Source: an uncultured bacterium (lineage in GTDB: Bacteria > Bacteroidota > Bacteroidia > Bacteroidales > Bacteroidaceae). Taken from it: DNA of 18,073 nucleotides. Below, piece after piece: positions 6,739 to 13,678 of the stretch (the first letter of the stretch is position 1; each line of letters begins with the position of its first letter). The translations under genes and the position numbers were made by a program. The DNA is taken from positions 1-18,073 of the forward strand of contig CAJMQV010000025.1 in assembly GCA_905215575.1 (NCBI GenBank), given 5' to 3'. Below the pieces are notes generated by a model. The model had not been told where the DNA came from. It ran no database searches and worked only from the letters and a program-made list of their open reading frames with translations.

Positions 6739-6784
6739 ATTCTGCTTACGTTGTTATCCATGTAGGGATGTTTTACAGCAGAAT
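6739..6784. repeat. Nested inverted repeat in the ald/M23 divergent region
   Basis: ATTCTGCT (6739-6746) is a perfect inverted match to AGCAGAAT (6777-6784), and inside it ATCC (6756-6759) faces GGAT (6766-6769). It lies 44-89 bases upstream of the ald start, for which I could not find a clear -7 box. It could be an operator or part of the ald leader. Confidence 0.4.
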
Positions 6785-6790
6785 GATAGT

Positions 6791-6820
6791 AGGGTGGCGG
6801 ATAGGAATAAAATCCACCCT
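6791..6820. repeat. Inverted repeat beside the M23 promoter
   Basis: AGGGTGG (6791-6797) pairs with CCACCCT (6814-6820), followed by TTCTGTTTTCT. It looks like a terminator on the plus strand, but no plus-strand gene ends before it. It abuts the -33 region of the M23 promoter. Confidence 0.4.
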
Positions 6821-6824
6821 TCTG

Positions 6825-6856
6825 TTTTCTAATATGGCAGGAATGATGTATTTTTG
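6825..6856 (+). promoter_or_regulatory. Bacteroides-type promoter of the M23 peptidase gene
   Basis: TATTTTTG at 6849-6856 matches TAnnTTTG, with TTTT (6825-6828) in place of the -33 TTTG at a 20-base spacing. The predicted transcript starts about 21 bases before the ATG at 6884. Confidence 0.55.
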
Positions 6857-6883
6857 CAAAGATTCCATTTTTAAGCAAACTAC

Positions 6884-8556
6884 ATGAAACAGTATATAGT
6901 TGCCTTGATGCTTGCCTGCAGCATTCAGGGACATTCACAAGATGTGAAGCAGGCTACTTTTGTTTCTCCATTTGACTTTACACTGACTCTGAGCGGCAAC
7001 TTCGGAGAAATCCGGGCTAACCATTTTCATGGAGGGCTCGATTTCAAGACTCAGGGTGTCATTGGCAAACCGGTACGTGCGCTCGCCGACGGATATATTT
7101 CCCGTATTCGCGTCACCAATGGGTCGGGACATGTACTCGATGTGGTGTATAACAACGGTTATACGACAATCAACCGACACTTGAGCGGTTTCATGCCCGA
7201 TATTGCCCGGAGAGTGGAGAAACTGCAATATGAAAAAGAAGATTGGGAAGTCGAGATTGTTCCCGAGCCGGGTGAATATCCGGTGAAGGCCGGGCAGCAA
7301 ATAGCCTGGAGCGGTAATACCGGTTATTCATTCGGTCCGCATCTGCATCTGGAGCTTCATCGCACGGCTGACGGAGCCTTGCTGAATCCCATGCCGTATT
7401 TCAAACATCTGGTGCGTGACAACATGGCACCCCGGGTGCATGGCATCCGAATTTATCCCAAACCCGGAGAGGGAGTGGTGAGCGGTTCGCTGAATCCGGT
7501 TTCTTTTGCTCCCGGCACTGCTCCGCGTACGTTTCAGGCTTGGGGCAAAATCGGTTTTGCTTATTGGGCGGACGATTATATGACCGGAACGAATAATAAA
7601 TTTGGAATTTATAAGGTCAGTCTTCGGGTGGATGGAAAGGAAGTTTATGCTTCGCAATTGGATTCTCTGATGCCGACCGATCATCGCAAGATTAATTCCT
7701 GGGGCGATTATGAATGGTATATGCGTCGCCGTACCTGGTATCTGAAGGGGTTTGCCGATCCGGGTAATGATTTGGCCTTGCTTCAGGTAGGAGAGGAGCG
7801 TGGATGGGTGACCATTGACAGTGTGCGGACTTATGAAGTGGAGTATCGTCTGACGGATGAGTTCGGTAATACGACCACAACCCGTTTCCGGATTCAGGGC
7901 ACCCCCTATGAGAGCTTACTGGCAGAGGCTGCTCAACAAGAGGCTGCCAAACGGGCCGAACCTTATTTTCTGGAGTGGAACCGACCGAATGTGGTGCAGT
8001 TGCCGGGCATGGAGTTGCGTATTCCTTCTGGCCTGTTGTTCCATGATGTGGTGCTGACTCCTACTGTAAAATCTACTCCCGACAAACTGTCCCATAAGTA
8101 TCATTTGAATGATGGACCTCTGCCGCTGCGGGCAAATGTGACCCTGATGCTGGCTCTTTCACAGCCGGTCGCTCATCCGGAGAAGTGTTATATCGAGAGT
8201 AGCAAGGGTTATGTGGGAGGTATCTGCCAGGACGGTTGGGTATCGGCTTCGGCAATCTGGATGAAGACTATGCCATCGCGCAGGATACAACGCCTCCGGT
8301 GGTCCGTTCTTTGGGGGTGGTTGGCGGCAAACAGAACCGTCGCTATCGTTTGTCTTGCCGGGACAGTCAGTCGGGCATCCGCTCTGTGAAAGGGTATGTA
8401 GACGGTAAATTCGTACTCTTTACCGGAAAGGATGTACGTACGTGCGATTTGTCTAAGAATGGTCTTCGTGCCGAGAACCGCCAACGCACGCTGGTTGTAG
8501 TGGCTGAAGACCGTTGTGGTAATGTGGCTCGCGATACTCTTCGTTTTACATATTAA
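6884..8556 (+). CDS. M23 family metallopeptidase (LytM-like), frameshifted near the C-terminus
   Basis: This is an exported zinc endopeptidase-like protein, probably acting on peptidoglycan cross-links in the periplasm. The signal peptide is residues 1-19 (MKQYIVALMLACSIQGHSQ). The LytM domain follows: zinc ligands His49 and Asp53 in HFHGGLD, then GPHLHLEL with His153 and His155. All metal ligands are present, so the domain looks active. A long beta-rich C-terminal region follows. The first open frame stops at 8389 after 501 residues, but its last 49 residues are unlike the rest. A second frame (to 8556) continues with GIGFGNLDEDYAIAQDTTPPV, ending DTLRFTY. The join lies at about 8238-8240, where GGTTGGGTATC with one more G would read DGWGIGFGN in one frame of about 557 residues. 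A real mutation or a sequencing error are both possible. Confidence 0.85.
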
Positions 8557-8606
8557 TGAAGAAAATGTTTAATAACCCAAAAGTCACGGATTTAGTTTCC
8601 TATCTG

Positions 8607-8638
8607 TTAGGATTTCCAATAGATAATGACTAATTTTG
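8607..8638 (+). promoter_or_regulatory. Bacteroides-type promoter of the phosphohexomutase gene
   Basis: TAATTTTG at 8631-8638 fits TAnnTTTG exactly, with TTAG (8607-8610) at the -33 position after a 20-base spacer. The leader would be about 43 bases and very A-rich, ending ACGAAAAA before the ATG, the kind of start context used instead of a Shine-Dalgarno in this phylum. Confidence 0.6.
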
Positions 8639-8687
8639 CTTATCGAAAAAAATAAGAAAACAAATCAGTAATATAAAAAACGAAAAA

Positions 8688-10445
8688 ATGGACAACGAAT
8701 TGATTAAGTCATGCGAGGCTAAGGCACAAACTTGGCTCGCTTCATCTGTTTACGACGCAGAAACACAGGCTGAAGTTCAGAAAATGCTCGATAGCGAGGA
8801 TAAGACTGAGCTGATCGAAGGTTTCTATAAGAATTTGGAATTCGGAACCGGTGGTCTGCGTGGCATTATGGGAGTGGGTACAAACCGCATGAATATCTAT
8901 ACTGTAGGTGCAGCTACTCAGGGTTTATCAAACTACCTGAACAAGGCTTTCAAGGATAAAGAGCAGATTTCTGTAGTTGTAGGTCACGACTGCCGTAACA
9001 ACAGCCGTTTGTTTGCAGAGGTTTCTGCCAACATCTTTGCGGCTAACGGCATTAAGGTATATCTTTTCGATGATATGCGTCCTACTCCGGAAATGTCATT
9101 TGCTATCCGTCATCTGGGTTGCCAGAGCGGTATTATCCTGACTGCATCACACAATCCTAAAGAATACAACGGTTACAAGGCTTATTGGGATGACGGTGCA
9201 CAGGTTTTGGCTCCGCATGATAAGGGAATCATCGATGAGGTAAATCAGGTAAGTGCTGAGGACATCAAGGGCCTGAGCAAGACATTGGATGCCAGCAACC
9301 CGCTGATTGAGATTATCGGTAAGGAAATCGACGATATTTATTTGCAGAAGATTCATACCATCTGCATCGATCCGGAAGTAATTGCCCGTCAGAAGGATCT
9401 GAAGATTGTATATACTCCGATTCACGGAACCGGTATGATGCTGATTCCTCAGTCATTGAAATTGTGGGGCTTTGAGAATGTGCACACTGTACCGGAACAA
9501 ATGATCAAAGACGGTAACTTCCCGACTGTAGTTTCTCCGAACCCGGAGAATGCTGAGGCATTGACTATGGCTATCAATCTGGCTAAGAGCATTGATGCTG
9601 ACATCGTGATGGCTTCCGATCCGGATGCTGACCGTGTAGGTATGGCTTGTAAGAACAGTGATGGCGAGTGGGTTCTGATCAACGGAAACCAGACTTGTAT
9701 GATCTTCTTGTATTACATCATCAAGAACCGTATCGCAACCGGTAAGATGAAGGGTAATGAGTTTATCGTAAAGACTATCGTAACTACTGAGTTGATCAAG
9801 GCTATCGCTGACAAGAACAATGTAGAGATGCTGGATTGCTACACCGGCTTCAAGTGGATTGCTCGTGAAATCCGTCTGCGCGAAGGTGTAAAACAGTATA
9901 TCGGTGGTGGTGAGGAGTCTTACGGCTTCCTGGCACAGGATTTCGTTCGTGACAAGGATGCGGTTTCTGCATGTTCTCTGTTGGCTGAGATCTGCGCATG
10001 GGCTAAAGACCAGGGTAAGACTCTGTTCGACGTATTGATGGATATCTATCTTGAGTACGGTTATACCTTGAACCACACCATCAATGTGGTCAAACCGGGT
10101 AAGAGCGGAGCCGATGAGATTAAGGCTATGATGCAGAACTTCCGCACAAACGGTCCGAAGGAACTGGCAGGTTCTAAGGTAATCCTGACAAAAGACTACC
10201 AGACTTTGAAGGCTACAGATGCAGAAGGTAATGTAACTGACATCAACCAGCCGGAACCGTCTAATGTATTGCAGTGGTACACAGAGGATGGCAGCAAGGT
10301 AAGTGTGCGTCCTTCTGGTACAGAGCCTAAGATCAAGTTCTATATGGAGATCGCCGAGAAGATGGGTTGCGCTAAGTGCTATGAGAAAGCAACTGCTGCT
10401 GCCATGGAGAAGGTTGAGGCTATCAAGAGCGATCTGAATCTGTAA
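8688..10445 (+). CDS. Phospho-sugar mutase (phosphoglucomutase/phosphomannomutase family)
   Basis: The 585-residue enzyme belongs to the alpha-D-phosphohexomutase superfamily, which interconverts hexose (or pentose) 1- and 6(5)-phosphates through a phosphoserine. The four hallmark loops are intact: TASHNP (152-157) with catalytic Ser154, the Mg-binding DPDADR (311-316), the sugar-specificity loop GEESYG (408-413) and the phosphate-binding RPSGTEP (541-547). FGTGGLRG (52-59) near the N-terminus is typical of the longer PGM2/PgcA-like branch. Since GEESYG-type loops favour glucose or pentose substrates, alpha-phosphoglucomutase activity is most likely, feeding glycolysis and sugar-nucleotide synthesis. 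Codon choice is strongly biased (CGT, GGT, AAC, CTG, few rare codons) compared with neighbours, implying high expression. It has its own promoter and terminator. Confidence 0.93.
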   Translation: MDNELIKSCEAKAQTWLASSVYDAETQAEVQKMLDSEDKTELIEGFYKNLEFGTGGLRGIMGVGTNRMNIYTVGAATQGLSNYLNKAFKDKEQISVVVGHDCRNNSRLFAEVSANIFAANGIKVYLFDDMRPTPEMSFAIRHLGCQSGIILTASHNPKEYNGYKAYWDDGAQVLAPHDKGIIDEVNQVSAEDIKGLSKTLDASNPLIEIIGKEIDDIYLQKIHTICIDPEVIARQKDLKIVYTPIHGTGMMLIPQSLKLWGFENVHTVPEQMIKDGNFPTVVSPNPENAEALTMAINLAKSIDADIVMASDPDADRVGMACKNSDGEWVLINGNQTCMIFLYYIIKNRIATGKMKGNEFIVKTIVTTELIKAIADKNNVEMLDCYTGFKWIAREIRLREGVKQYIGGGEESYGFLAQDFVRDKDAVSACSLLAEICAWAKDQGKTLFDVLMDIYLEYGYTLNHTINVVKPGKSGADEIKAMMQNFRTNGPKELAGSKVILTKDYQTLKATDAEGNVTDINQPEPSNVLQWYTEDGSKVSVRPSGTEPKIKFYMEIAEKMGCAKCYEKATAAAMEKVEAIKSDLNL

Positions 10446-10487
10446 TTTCTGAACAAGTTTTTATATATTGGAATATAAAACATGTGT

Positions 10488-10530
10488 CGCTTCCTCTCTG
10501 GCCTTGGCTGGAGCAGGAAGCGATTTTTTT
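10488..10530 (+). terminator. Rho-independent terminator after the phosphohexomutase gene
   Basis: CGCTTCCT (10488-10495) pairs perfectly with AGGAAGCG (10515-10522), followed by seven Ts (10524-10530). It ends only 14 bases before the NudC start, so either the nudC transcript depends on read-through or its start lies inside this element. Confidence 0.85.
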
Positions 10531-10544
10531 AATATATATAAGGT

Positions 10545-11321
10545 ATGGACAAATCCTATTGGTTTGTTTTTTTTCGGGACAACCTGTTGTTGCTTCCTTC
10601 ATCTGAGGGACGTTATACCGTTCCTTGTCAGGAGGAGCCTCCCGTGCCGTTGACCGAATGGAATGCAGTACGTACTTACACGGAGATGAAAGGTTTGCCA
10701 TGCAAGGTGGTACAGGTAGATCATCCGCTTCCTGCAGATTCAAAGTATGAATTTGTCGGGTTGCGTGCGTCTTATGCTTTACTCGATGAAGAAGTTTATC
10801 TGAAAGCCGGTAAGGGAGCCGAGATTCTCTATTGGGATCGCAATACGAAATTCTGTGGAGTCTGTGGCGCTCCGATGAAGGCGCATACGGTAATCAGTAA
10901 GCGGTGTACAGCATGCGGTAAGGAAGTATGGCCTCAGTTGGCTACGGCGATTATTGTGCTGGTGCGGCGGGATGATCGGATCCTTTTGGTACATGCTCAC
11001 AATTTTAAGGGATCATTTTATGGTCTGGTTGCCGGTTTTGTAGAGACCGGTGAAACTTTGGAAGAGTGTGTGGAGCGTGAAGTGATGGAAGAAACCGGAT
11101 TGCATATCAATAATATCCGTTATTTTGCCAGTCAGCCCTGGCCTTACCCTTGCGGACTGATGATAGGTTTTTATGCGGATTATGTTTCCGGTGAGATTAC
11201 TTTACAGCGCAAGGAATTGGCTACCGGTGGATGGTTTGGCCGTGAGAATCTGCCAGAAATACCGCCTCGTCTGTCTATGGCACGCATGTTGATTGATGCG
11301 TGGTTGGAGCACCGGATTTAA
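10545..11321 (+). CDS. nudC: NAD(+) diphosphatase, NudC-type Nudix hydrolase
   Basis: NudC hydrolyses NAD(H) to NMN(H) and AMP, and in E. coli removes NAD caps from RNA 5' ends. The 258-residue protein has the full family layout: an N-terminal domain (1-100), a zinc ribbon with Cys104, Cys107, Cys121 and Cys124, then the Nudix domain. The Nudix box runs from Gly164 to Leu186 and fits GX5EX7REUXEEXGU exactly (Glu170, Arg178, Glu179, Glu182, Glu183). SQPWP (196-200) is the NudC-specific motif that separates this family from other Nudix enzymes. The ATG at 10545 follows AAGG too closely to act as a standard ribosome site. No promoter of the usual form was found between the preceding terminator and this start, and a strong terminator follows. 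Confidence 0.93.
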   Translation: MDKSYWFVFFRDNLLLLPSSEGRYTVPCQEEPPVPLTEWNAVRTYTEMKGLPCKVVQVDHPLPADSKYEFVGLRASYALLDEEVYLKAGKGAEILYWDRNTKFCGVCGAPMKAHTVISKRCTACGKEVWPQLATAIIVLVRRDDRILLVHAHNFKGSFYGLVAGFVETGETLEECVEREVMEETGLHINNIRYFASQPWPYPCGLMIGFYADYVSGEITLQRKELATGGWFGRENLPEIPPRLSMARMLIDAWLEHRI

Positions 11322-11345
11322 AAGAGATAATTAGCAAACATATTT

Positions 11346-11407
11346 GAAAAAGCTTTTGGATGGATATTCTCATAAAAAGGAATGTTCCGCTGAAAGCTTT
11401 TTCTTTT
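11346..11407 (+). terminator. Rho-independent terminator after nudC
   Basis: GAAAAAGCTTT (11346-11356) is a perfect 11-base inverted match to AAAGCTTTTTC (11393-11403), and TTTT follows. The loop is long (36 bases), with some internal pairing. Confidence 0.7.
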
Positions 11408-11598
11408 AGGCAGTATGGGCTGGAGTTTTTTTAAAGAAATATGTCTTCTTTAGGAAATTTTTGAGTTTTCCGTTCATATATAGAATATTCTTCTTTGGAT
11501 AGTCTTGGTGGTTGCCTGTTTTTCTCATGGATTCTTTTTGGTAAGAGAGGGGCGAATGTTTATGGATATTTTTGCAGAATTGCTATTTGTTCATTTTC
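11408..11598 (+). other. Intergenic stretch with no gene seen
   Basis: This T-rich part of the 471-base gap before the S41 protease gene has no convincing coding region. TATTTTTG at 11567-11574 fits the -7 consensus, but the nearest upstream TTTG (11537-11540) is 26 bases away, too far for a normal promoter. Confidence 0.4.
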
Positions 11599-11635
11599 GG
11601 ACACAAAAGCGGACAGTGTGTCCAAAAATGGACAC
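11599..11635 (+). promoter_or_regulatory. GGACAC palindromes, candidate activator sites
   Basis: GGACAGTGTGTCC (11611-11623) is a GGACA/TGTCC inverted repeat. GTGTCC-AAAAAT-GGACAC (11618-11635) is a perfect six-base inverted repeat with a six-base spacer, sharing the central half-site. A further GGACAC half-site lies at 11599-11604. The centres lie about 80-90 bases upstream of the start predicted from the -24/-12-like element at 11679-11695, the usual distance for NtrC-type enhancer binding sites. Confidence 0.6.
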
Positions 11636-11678
11636 CTCGTTATTTAGCTATTTGTTGCATAATCAGAAAGTTAACATT

Positions 11679-11695
11679 TTGGCATAGATTTTGTA
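11679..11695 (+). promoter_or_regulatory. Sigma-54-like -24/-12 promoter of the S41 protease gene
   Basis: TTGGCATAGATTTTGTA resembles the RpoN consensus TTGGCACGNNNNTTGCW, with the correct 12-base distance between the GG (11681-11682) and the -12 dinucleotide, here GT instead of GC. Transcription would start near 11706, giving a leader of about 87 bases. The deviations at -12 and in the middle of the -24 block keep this tentative. Confidence 0.45.
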
Positions 11696-11792
11696 TCTTT
11701 AAAGGCAGATTAATTTCTTAAACGGAATATTTATGAACCACTCTGTGAGACCGGTTTGATTAACGGAGTAGCAGATTATAAAAAGAAACATT

Positions 11793-13508
11793 ATGAAAAC
11801 AGTTTTACGCTTGTTTGCCTTGCTTTTTTTGTTTCCAACACTGATGGTTGCCCAAAAGCAAGTTAAGGAATCTTCATTGATTCAGGTTTTTGAGAAACTC
11901 CGGAATATCCGCGGATGTGTTTGTGAGGATGTGAAATATACCGGTAGTGATATGCAGAAGGCCGGCGGTGGCTTTGTCTGGCAACGGGGTGCCGGAAGTG
12001 GATGGACAATGGGACAACGCTTGGTGCTTGAATCGGTAAAACCGTCGGAAGTAAAACGCATCCGCAGTGTATTTGAGGCCTTCGAACCTTTTCAGTTTGT
12101 CAATCTTCAGAAGGAGACAGAGGCTGCTACCTATATGGAGGACACCAAGACCGTATATATCTACGAGTATGAAAAGGATGCGCAGAAACTGTATTTCTTG
12201 AAAGCAACTACGGATGGTGAAATCTGTGTACCTATGAGTTGGAAAGAAGTCACTTATCTGGATGCCACTAAAAAAGCGGCTGTTTTCTCCAATCCTTATG
12301 CGACAGCGAAGGACAGTGAGTTGCGTTTGTTGGGACTGTCGCGTCTGTGGGCCGGTGTGAAGCAGAATTTTGTATTCATGGAGCGTTTCCATAAGAATTG
12401 GGACAGCATATATGTTGCTACTATTCCGCAGGTGATGGCTGCATCTGATGATGAAGAGTGTACCCGTATTTTCCAGAAAATGATAGCACAATTAGGTGAC
12501 GGGCACACCTATGTGTGGGGTGTATCCCATTATACGGAACACATACCTTTACAAACTAAATATATTGACGGACATGTTTATATTGATGCCGTTTTGTCAA
12601 AAGAACTGGAAGACGAAGGGATTCGTCGTGGAATGGAACTGGTTTCCATTAACGGAGTACCAGTTTTGGACTACGGCGAGTGTTATATCCGTCCCTATGT
12701 AGCTTCCTCTACACCGCAATGGACCTTGCATCAGGTATATGAAGGAAATGGATTGTTTTCTTGTAAGAAAGAAGATACCTTGTGTATGGAGTTGATGAAT
12801 GGTGATCGTCGATTGCAAGTAAAAGCATGGCCACACCGATCTGTGGTTCTCCGTTCTCCGGTGTTGGAATTGAAAAGCTTGAAAGGAAAGGTGGGATATT
12901 TGAAAATCCGCAATTTTATGGATCAGAATTTCAAAAAGAAGTTCGACAATCTGTATCCGGAGATTCTGAAAACCAAGGCGTTGATTATTGATATTCGAGA
13001 TAATGGAGGAGGTAATTCCGGCAATGCCGATTATATTCTCCGTCACCTCACTCAGGATACTATTCAAACCAATCCGTGGCGCACACCGATGTATATGCCA
13101 GCCTTTGCTTCCTGGGGATATCCGTTGCAGTGGTACACTGCATCCTCCAATCAGCTTACGCCGTTTCACGACCGTGAGGTATATGACAAGCCTGTGATTA
13201 TTCTGGCGAATGCCGGCACCTTCTCGGCGGCAGAAGATTTCTGTTCTGTTTTCAAGGGAATGAAGCGTGGACTTGTTCTCGGAACACCTACCGGCGGCAG
13301 TACCGGAAACGGAGTGCGCATAGAGTTGATTCCCGGGAAGAATTATGCAAATATCTGCTCTAAACACGACTGTAGTGTTGACGGAACTGATTTTGTAGGG
13401 GTTGGAATCCAACCAGACAAAGAGATTCAGGAAACTTATGCTTCCTATTTTCTGGATAAATATGATGCTGCTCTTACTGGAGCTCTTAAGGAGATTGTGC
13501 GTCAATAA
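11793..13508 (+). CDS. Exported S41 family peptidase (C-terminal processing peptidase-like)
   Basis: The 571-residue protein begins with a signal peptide (residues 1-20, MKTVLRLFALLFLFPTLMVA). The N-terminal part (21-180) is not assigned. GDGHTYVW around His238 and a PDZ-like segment (about 255-345, including LEDEGIRRGMELVSINGVPVLDY) precede the S41 core: LKGKVGYLKIRNF, DIRDNGGGNSGN (from Asp400) and NAGTFSAAEDF with probable nucleophile Ser478. The Lys-bearing GEKTFGKG motif of classic CtpA/Tsp proteases is replaced by GTPTGGSTG, so this is closer to the tricorn/IRBP (S41B) branch, where a His and other residues replace the Lys; His238 would be the partner by inference. Likely periplasmic or outer-membrane proteolysis or protein quality control. 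It has a separate promoter region and strong terminators. Confidence 0.88.
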   Translation: MKTVLRLFALLFLFPTLMVAQKQVKESSLIQVFEKLRNIRGCVCEDVKYTGSDMQKAGGGFVWQRGAGSGWTMGQRLVLESVKPSEVKRIRSVFEAFEPFQFVNLQKETEAATYMEDTKTVYIYEYEKDAQKLYFLKATTDGEICVPMSWKEVTYLDATKKAAVFSNPYATAKDSELRLLGLSRLWAGVKQNFVFMERFHKNWDSIYVATIPQVMAASDDEECTRIFQKMIAQLGDGHTYVWGVSHYTEHIPLQTKYIDGHVYIDAVLSKELEDEGIRRGMELVSINGVPVLDYGECYIRPYVASSTPQWTLHQVYEGNGLFSCKKEDTLCMELMNGDRRLQVKAWPHRSVVLRSPVLELKSLKGKVGYLKIRNFMDQNFKKKFDNLYPEILKTKALIIDIRDNGGGNSGNADYILRHLTQDTIQTNPWRTPMYMPAFASWGYPLQWYTASSNQLTPFHDREVYDKPVIILANAGTFSAAEDFCSVFKGMKRGLVLGTPTGGSTGNGVRIELIPGKNYANICSKHDCSVDGTDFVGVGIQPDKEIQETYASYFLDKYDAALTGALKEIVRQ

Positions 13509-13582
13509 GCGTTTTTTCAGATAAATTCTTTTTGGGCGTAAGGAGTGAAAAATAATTAGATTTGTATCTGGTTTTATATGAA

Positions 13583-13624
13583 AATTGCCCCTTAAAAGTG
13601 AAGTTGAACTTTTGAGGGGCAATT
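13583..13624. terminator. 17-pair terminator hairpin after the S41 gene
   Basis: 13583-13599 pairs with 13608-13624 (AATTGCCCCTTAAAAGT against its complement) over 17 positions with a single G-T wobble, around an eight-base loop. T-rich sequence follows on the plus strand and, in the other direction, on the minus strand, so it probably serves both the S41 gene and the converging acyltransferase gene. Confidence 0.85.
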
Positions 13625-13640
13625 CTTGTTTTGTATGTTT

Positions 13641-13677
13641 CCAATACCTTTATTCCGGTATTGGTTTTCTTTCTTTT
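13641..13677 (+). terminator. Second plus-strand terminator hairpin
   Basis: CCAATACC (13641-13648) pairs perfectly with GGTATTGG (13657-13664), followed by TTTTCTTTCTTTT. The T-tract orientation makes it a plus-strand terminator, a backup to the one at 13583-13624. It sits immediately after the stop codon of the minus-strand gene. Confidence 0.7.
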
Positions 13678-13678
13678 C

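Noticed and set aside
6708..6938. A 76-codon open frame on the minus strand between ald and the M23 gene
   Set aside because: It runs over the M23 promoter and signal peptide region and encodes no recognisable protein.
8229..8245. Programmed -1 ribosomal frameshifting as explanation of the M23 frame change
   Set aside because: The site GGTTGGG is not a canonical X-XXY-YYZ slippery heptamer, and I saw no obvious strong stem just downstream. A simple one-base loss in a G run explains it better.
9453..10076. A 207-codon open frame on the minus strand inside the phosphohexomutase gene
   Set aside because: The plus strand carries all four hallmark loops of the enzyme and strong codon bias; the opposite frame has no family features.
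11505..11687. A 60-codon open frame in the gap before the S41 gene
   Set aside because: It overlaps the palindromes and the -24/-12-like element, has no promoter at a suitable distance and no recognisable features.
11678..11701. An ordinary Bacteroides promoter using TATCTTTA (11694-11701) as the -7 box of the S41 gene
   Set aside because: The nearest TTTG (11678-11681) is only 12 bases upstream instead of about 19-20, so the -24/-12 reading fits the spacing better.
12597..13622. A 341-codon open frame on the minus strand
   Set aside because: It lies antisense to the well-supported S41 protease gene, has unusual composition (Ser-, Arg-, His-rich) and no recognisable domain.
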